A stretch of 64,000 nt of DNA from Earliella scabrosa. Lineage: Eukaryota; Basidiomycota; Agaricomycetes; Polyporales; Polyporaceae. The notes under the pieces were generated by a model. The model worked only from the letters and a program-made list of their open reading frames with translations. It ran no database searches and was not told the DNA's origin. This document shows, piece by piece, positions 60,597 to 64,000 of this stretch (position 1 is its first letter; every line of letters starts with the position of its first letter). The position numbers were made by a program, and so were the translations under genes. Location: positions 372,001-436,000 of the forward strand of contig JABYQQ010000010.1 in NCBI GenBank assembly GCA_022605405.1, given 5' to 3'.

Positions 60597-63500
60597 GGTG
60601 ACGGAGATGGAGGAAGAAAGGAGAGTGCGTATGGATTGTGGACGGGGCCAGCTCTCTTATGGGTGGGGCGGGAAGTTGCCGATCAGAGGTCATCAGCACC
60701 AAAATCATCCCGATTCGATAATCTAACCGCCGTGACAATCGGTCACAATCGGTGACGTCGCCCAACCCGGCCGCTCTGCCGTCACGCTCTCCTTCGAGTT
60801 CCTGTGCAGCACCGCTCCGACAGCTTCATGAGGCGTCGGCCTCGAGCCCTCGCACCTTGCAATACGTCGTATCTCTGTCTGACTGAGCGGCAGTGATGGA
60901 TGCTCATCAGGCCGAAATGGCAAAGTTCGTCGGTGCTATTCAGCTTTTGAGGGATGTTCTCAGCTACACCAGCACTGCGCTCCGACCCCGCCCAGGTACC
61001 TCGGGCTGTGATCCGGGTGGACGAGGTGCGCTGATTGAATCCAAGAAGTGGTTTGGGGCTGATGGATCCTGTGCATGAGTAGACTGAATCTTCCAATCCC
61101 TGGGACGGCGACGTCCGGCTTGCAATGCTCCGGGGGGCACTCGGACACTCCGAGCGCTGCATAGTCAGAGAGACCATCCCCGTCTCCGGAATACCTTCAG
61201 GTGCCTAGCCCTCCAATCCTGGCTGAGCTTCTGTCTGACCTCGTAAGTGTATCGGGCGTTGATCAGGGCTGCTGAAGCTATATCAATCAGGTTCTTCGAA
61301 GTCGGCCCACTCTCTGCTCCAGCCTGCAGTTTCCACGTACCATCCAAGACGATCTCCGCTGCACTCACGCACAGAGCTCCTTGTTCTAGGTCTGGCAACA
61401 GACTCGCAATAGGAACATTGTAGGCAATGGTGCAATGCGCATGTGCAACCATGCTTCCTTTCTCATGATATCATGTAGGCGTACCTCGGCCTCCGACTCT
61501 CTCACCTCAGTCAGCCGTCGGGCCATGGTCTTGTTCATGTCCGCTCGAGCTTCTGCCGGTGAGAGGGGTGGGGGTGGGGGTGAGAGTGGTGCGTGCGTCT
61601 CCCCCTTCACGTTCGTGCTCATGCATCATACATGGCGCAGATTGTCCACCACAGCGTCCCGCAGTCCTCGGACAATTTCGTCACCCCAGCAGGACGCGCC
61701 GCGTCAGGCATGGGACACGCTCTGCTTGGTTACCGCATCGCCTTGACCCCTCACGACCACACTCGGACGGGTCCCCCTAAGGGGGTCGAGAAGATGATGC
61801 CGACCGCCCGAGAACGCGCTCCTATAGCTCGCCTCGGCCGCTTCTCCAGCACGATCGTGTCCATCGCCCGTCGATGCGCGAACTCTCCTGCGTTCCTCCG
61901 TCAGTCTAGAACGTACAAGGTTCGACAGAAGCACGGAACCTTTGCCTCCGAATAGGCGTTCTCATATGGCATCCCGTGCCGGACGGCGCTCCGTAGCCGC
62001 CACCGGTCACTTCATGGAGGTGCGTGCGCGAACCCATGTCCATGTCGCTGCTAAGGTGTGGTCTTGCAAGGAGGGCGACGCGGGGCGCAGGACGCAGGCG
62101 TCCGCAAGGATTTGGTGAGGGTGCAATACGCTGCGTCCCTCCATGAAGACCCGCTTGGCGCGTCCCCATGTATTCATTGTGGTGGAACACGAACACGCAC
62201 CCTATTCATATCCATCCTGGTCCCGTCCGAAGGCTTCCATGCCCCATAGTATCCCGCACCTCAATGGCCTTGGAACGTCCGCTGGACTGCCGCGATGGGT
62301 TCAACGCCAAGCGAACTCAACTCAACTCCCTCGCAGTGACCTGTCTCGCCCATGAGGCTTTGAGCTGATGTATCTGCCAGTCCAGTACCACGATCGCAGA
62401 GATCGACCGCTCTACGCGCGCTGGCGGCGACTATGGATCCGCGAACCCCGCCTCGAGCACTTTGACAATCAAAATGCAAGCAGCGACTCTCTGGGTGGCG
62501 TTCAGCAGAAGACTTGTCCGGTATGTGGTTTCCCAAGGCAACATCGATCTACGTCCCGCATCAGTGGCTGTGGTTGGCAGGAGCAGCTGCATTGCTGCGT
62601 CTGGGATCCATGCTTACATGGTCGTGCGTGCGGGAGGCAGGGGGCAGCATGGTTCAAGGGGGCGATCGTGAGGGGCGCCTTGAGAAGCCGCGAAAGGGTA
62701 GAACCACCTACGCGAATCGCTCAAGGACTGTGGAGAGCTTGAGCTTATCACCTTTCAGACAAGGACCACACGACTCCGCTCTTCGACCCCGCCCACGATA
62801 ATCAGCCTACGCTGTATGCCCAGCCCGAAGCCGTTCACAGCATCGTACTGTCAATGTCATCCCGCGAGGTTCGCGTGTCGGCCTGGTCGTAATCTCCGTT
62901 ACTCGTATTCCCCGCCAGGGAGCGCACGTTCGCGTGGTACGGTCAAGCCCCAAGACTATCGTCTGCCGTTCGGAAGCAGCACAGGGATGGTGGCGCACGA
63001 TGGTAGCTCGCATTTGATAACTGGTAGTTCGTGACGTACGCTCGCACCGCATCTACTGACTTCGATCGTTATATTAAATCTCTGCCAGAGCTCGGTAACC
63101 ATGTGCGCTGATGCGATGAGCGGCGGAGAGGAGTGCAGAGATGCCTTCTTACAGCTTTGTAATCCTTGGACTTGCCCTTGGGTGGACTTGTGCACGGTGA
63201 CCGGTCCTCGTGAGCGAGCGGGGGAATACATATGTTTCCCAGTGAAGTTCCTGTATGGTGGGTGTTTCATCTTTCTAGCTTTCTAGCTTTGACGTGAACG
63301 AGCTCTCGAGGATATCAGACAATTGATGGGCCCGATCCGACTAGTGAACATCATACCATGCTCGAACTTATGAAGATCCCAAGCGTCTGACCCGGGCGTC
63401 TGTTAGAGTAATGTTCCTCGCCATATTGGGATCGTCTCCATGATGTCAGCACCTTCATCTCACTGTGCCTGCCGGATTGTCGCGGCGCCGGCAGGTCAGA

Positions 63501-64000
63501 AGAGATCGCAGAAAACTAACGCCATGTTGCTGACCGCAAAGTCGAACTCGTCGGCCGGTACGCTCGATATTCTACATATGCTGGTGGGCGCGGTGTTCCG
63601 GCCGCAGAGCGCGTGAACGCATCACAACGCTCACCAGGGCCTTCTTAGGTACGTGCGGGATTGTCATTCGTCAATCCGTCCTTCTTGTCGACAGTCAGAC
63701 AAGCGTCGAACTCAATGCGCGCCCAAGCCCGCCGGGTAACAAACCGGACCGAGTGGATGCGATGATCCACGGCGCGAATGATGTTCTGCATGTGGTCGTG
63801 AGTCAAGAGTTTCCAACCAGCTATGGGGGAGCGAAACGGGGTCATAGCTTGTATATTTACGACAACTCTCTGTTGGCCAACCGGGTGCAGTGTGGAAATA
63901 AGGCACAAAGGGTGGTCTGGCTCTCTGGCACAGGCGCCATGCATGTGGTGGGATGTACCGCACATGGCGCGCGCTGTGGTTGCACGTTGAGAGGCTGCGC
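60597..64000. other. Right-end region without a supported gene
   Basis: About 3.4 kb. Two minus frames at 61622-61386 (MSTNVKGETHAPLSPPPPPL, then a charged helix-like stretch) and 61452-61165 (ending in a basic stretch, ARYTYEVRQKLSQDWRARHL) look somewhat protein-like and may be exons of one small gene, but I could not join them. A plus frame at 60896 (MDAHQAEMAKFVGAIQLLRD) also looks coding over about 35 codons. The rest (61.6-64 kb) shows only scattered short ORFs. No RNA gene or repeat found. Confidence 0.35.

Overview
The window is nuclear DNA from a filamentous basidiomycete, most likely an Agaricomycete of the polypore type. The genes are cut by many short introns (about 50-70 nt, GTRNGT...YAG), third codon positions are GC-rich, intergenic gaps are short, and several predicted proteins are of the long Ser/Pro-rich kind typical of this group. 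No rRNA, convincing tRNA, CRISPR array or prokaryotic operon was seen. Exon-intron models were built by hand from splice signals and reading-frame continuity. For eleven models every exon was joined and the total divides by three.

Left third (1-18.2 kb): a mitochondrial ribosome recycling factor (-); a low-complexity fungal protein with a conserved C-terminus (+); a very large protein joining five CCCH zinc fingers, an RRM-like segment and an RBR E3 ligase (-); the karyogamy protein KAR5/THT1 (-); a GTT1-like glutathione transferase (+), divergent from KAR5; and a coiled-coil Ser/Pro-rich protein (-). A gene-poor stretch follows (18.2-21.6 kb) holding a degenerate inverted-repeat element full of TCCGGA motifs.

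Middle (21.6-45 kb): a tiny SOM1-like mitochondrial peptidase subunit (-) beside S-adenosylhomocysteine hydrolase (+); two divergent proteins of unknown function; a short-chain dehydrogenase (-); a 0.93-kb element with 69-bp, nearly identical terminal inverted repeats; a La-motif RNA-binding protein (+); an unusual 509-residue G-protein alpha subunit lacking the catalytic Gln of the G3 motif (+); a PMP3-type membrane proteolipid (+); and MSH2 (+), with a tight cluster of MluI cell-cycle boxes just upstream.

Right third (45-64 kb): a large membrane protein (+), a secreted type-B carboxylesterase (-), a tandem-RRM protein (-), a small hydrophilic conserved protein (-), a MUP1-like amino-acid permease (-) and cyclophilin A (-). 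The last 3.4 kb hold no gene I can support. Most genes are housekeeping (DNA repair, methyl cycle, translation, protein folding, RNA binding, signalling, nuclear fusion), and there is no biosynthetic cluster. The points most worth a second look are the G-alpha active-site change, the CCCH/RBR fusion, the two inverted-repeat elements and the MCB clusters.
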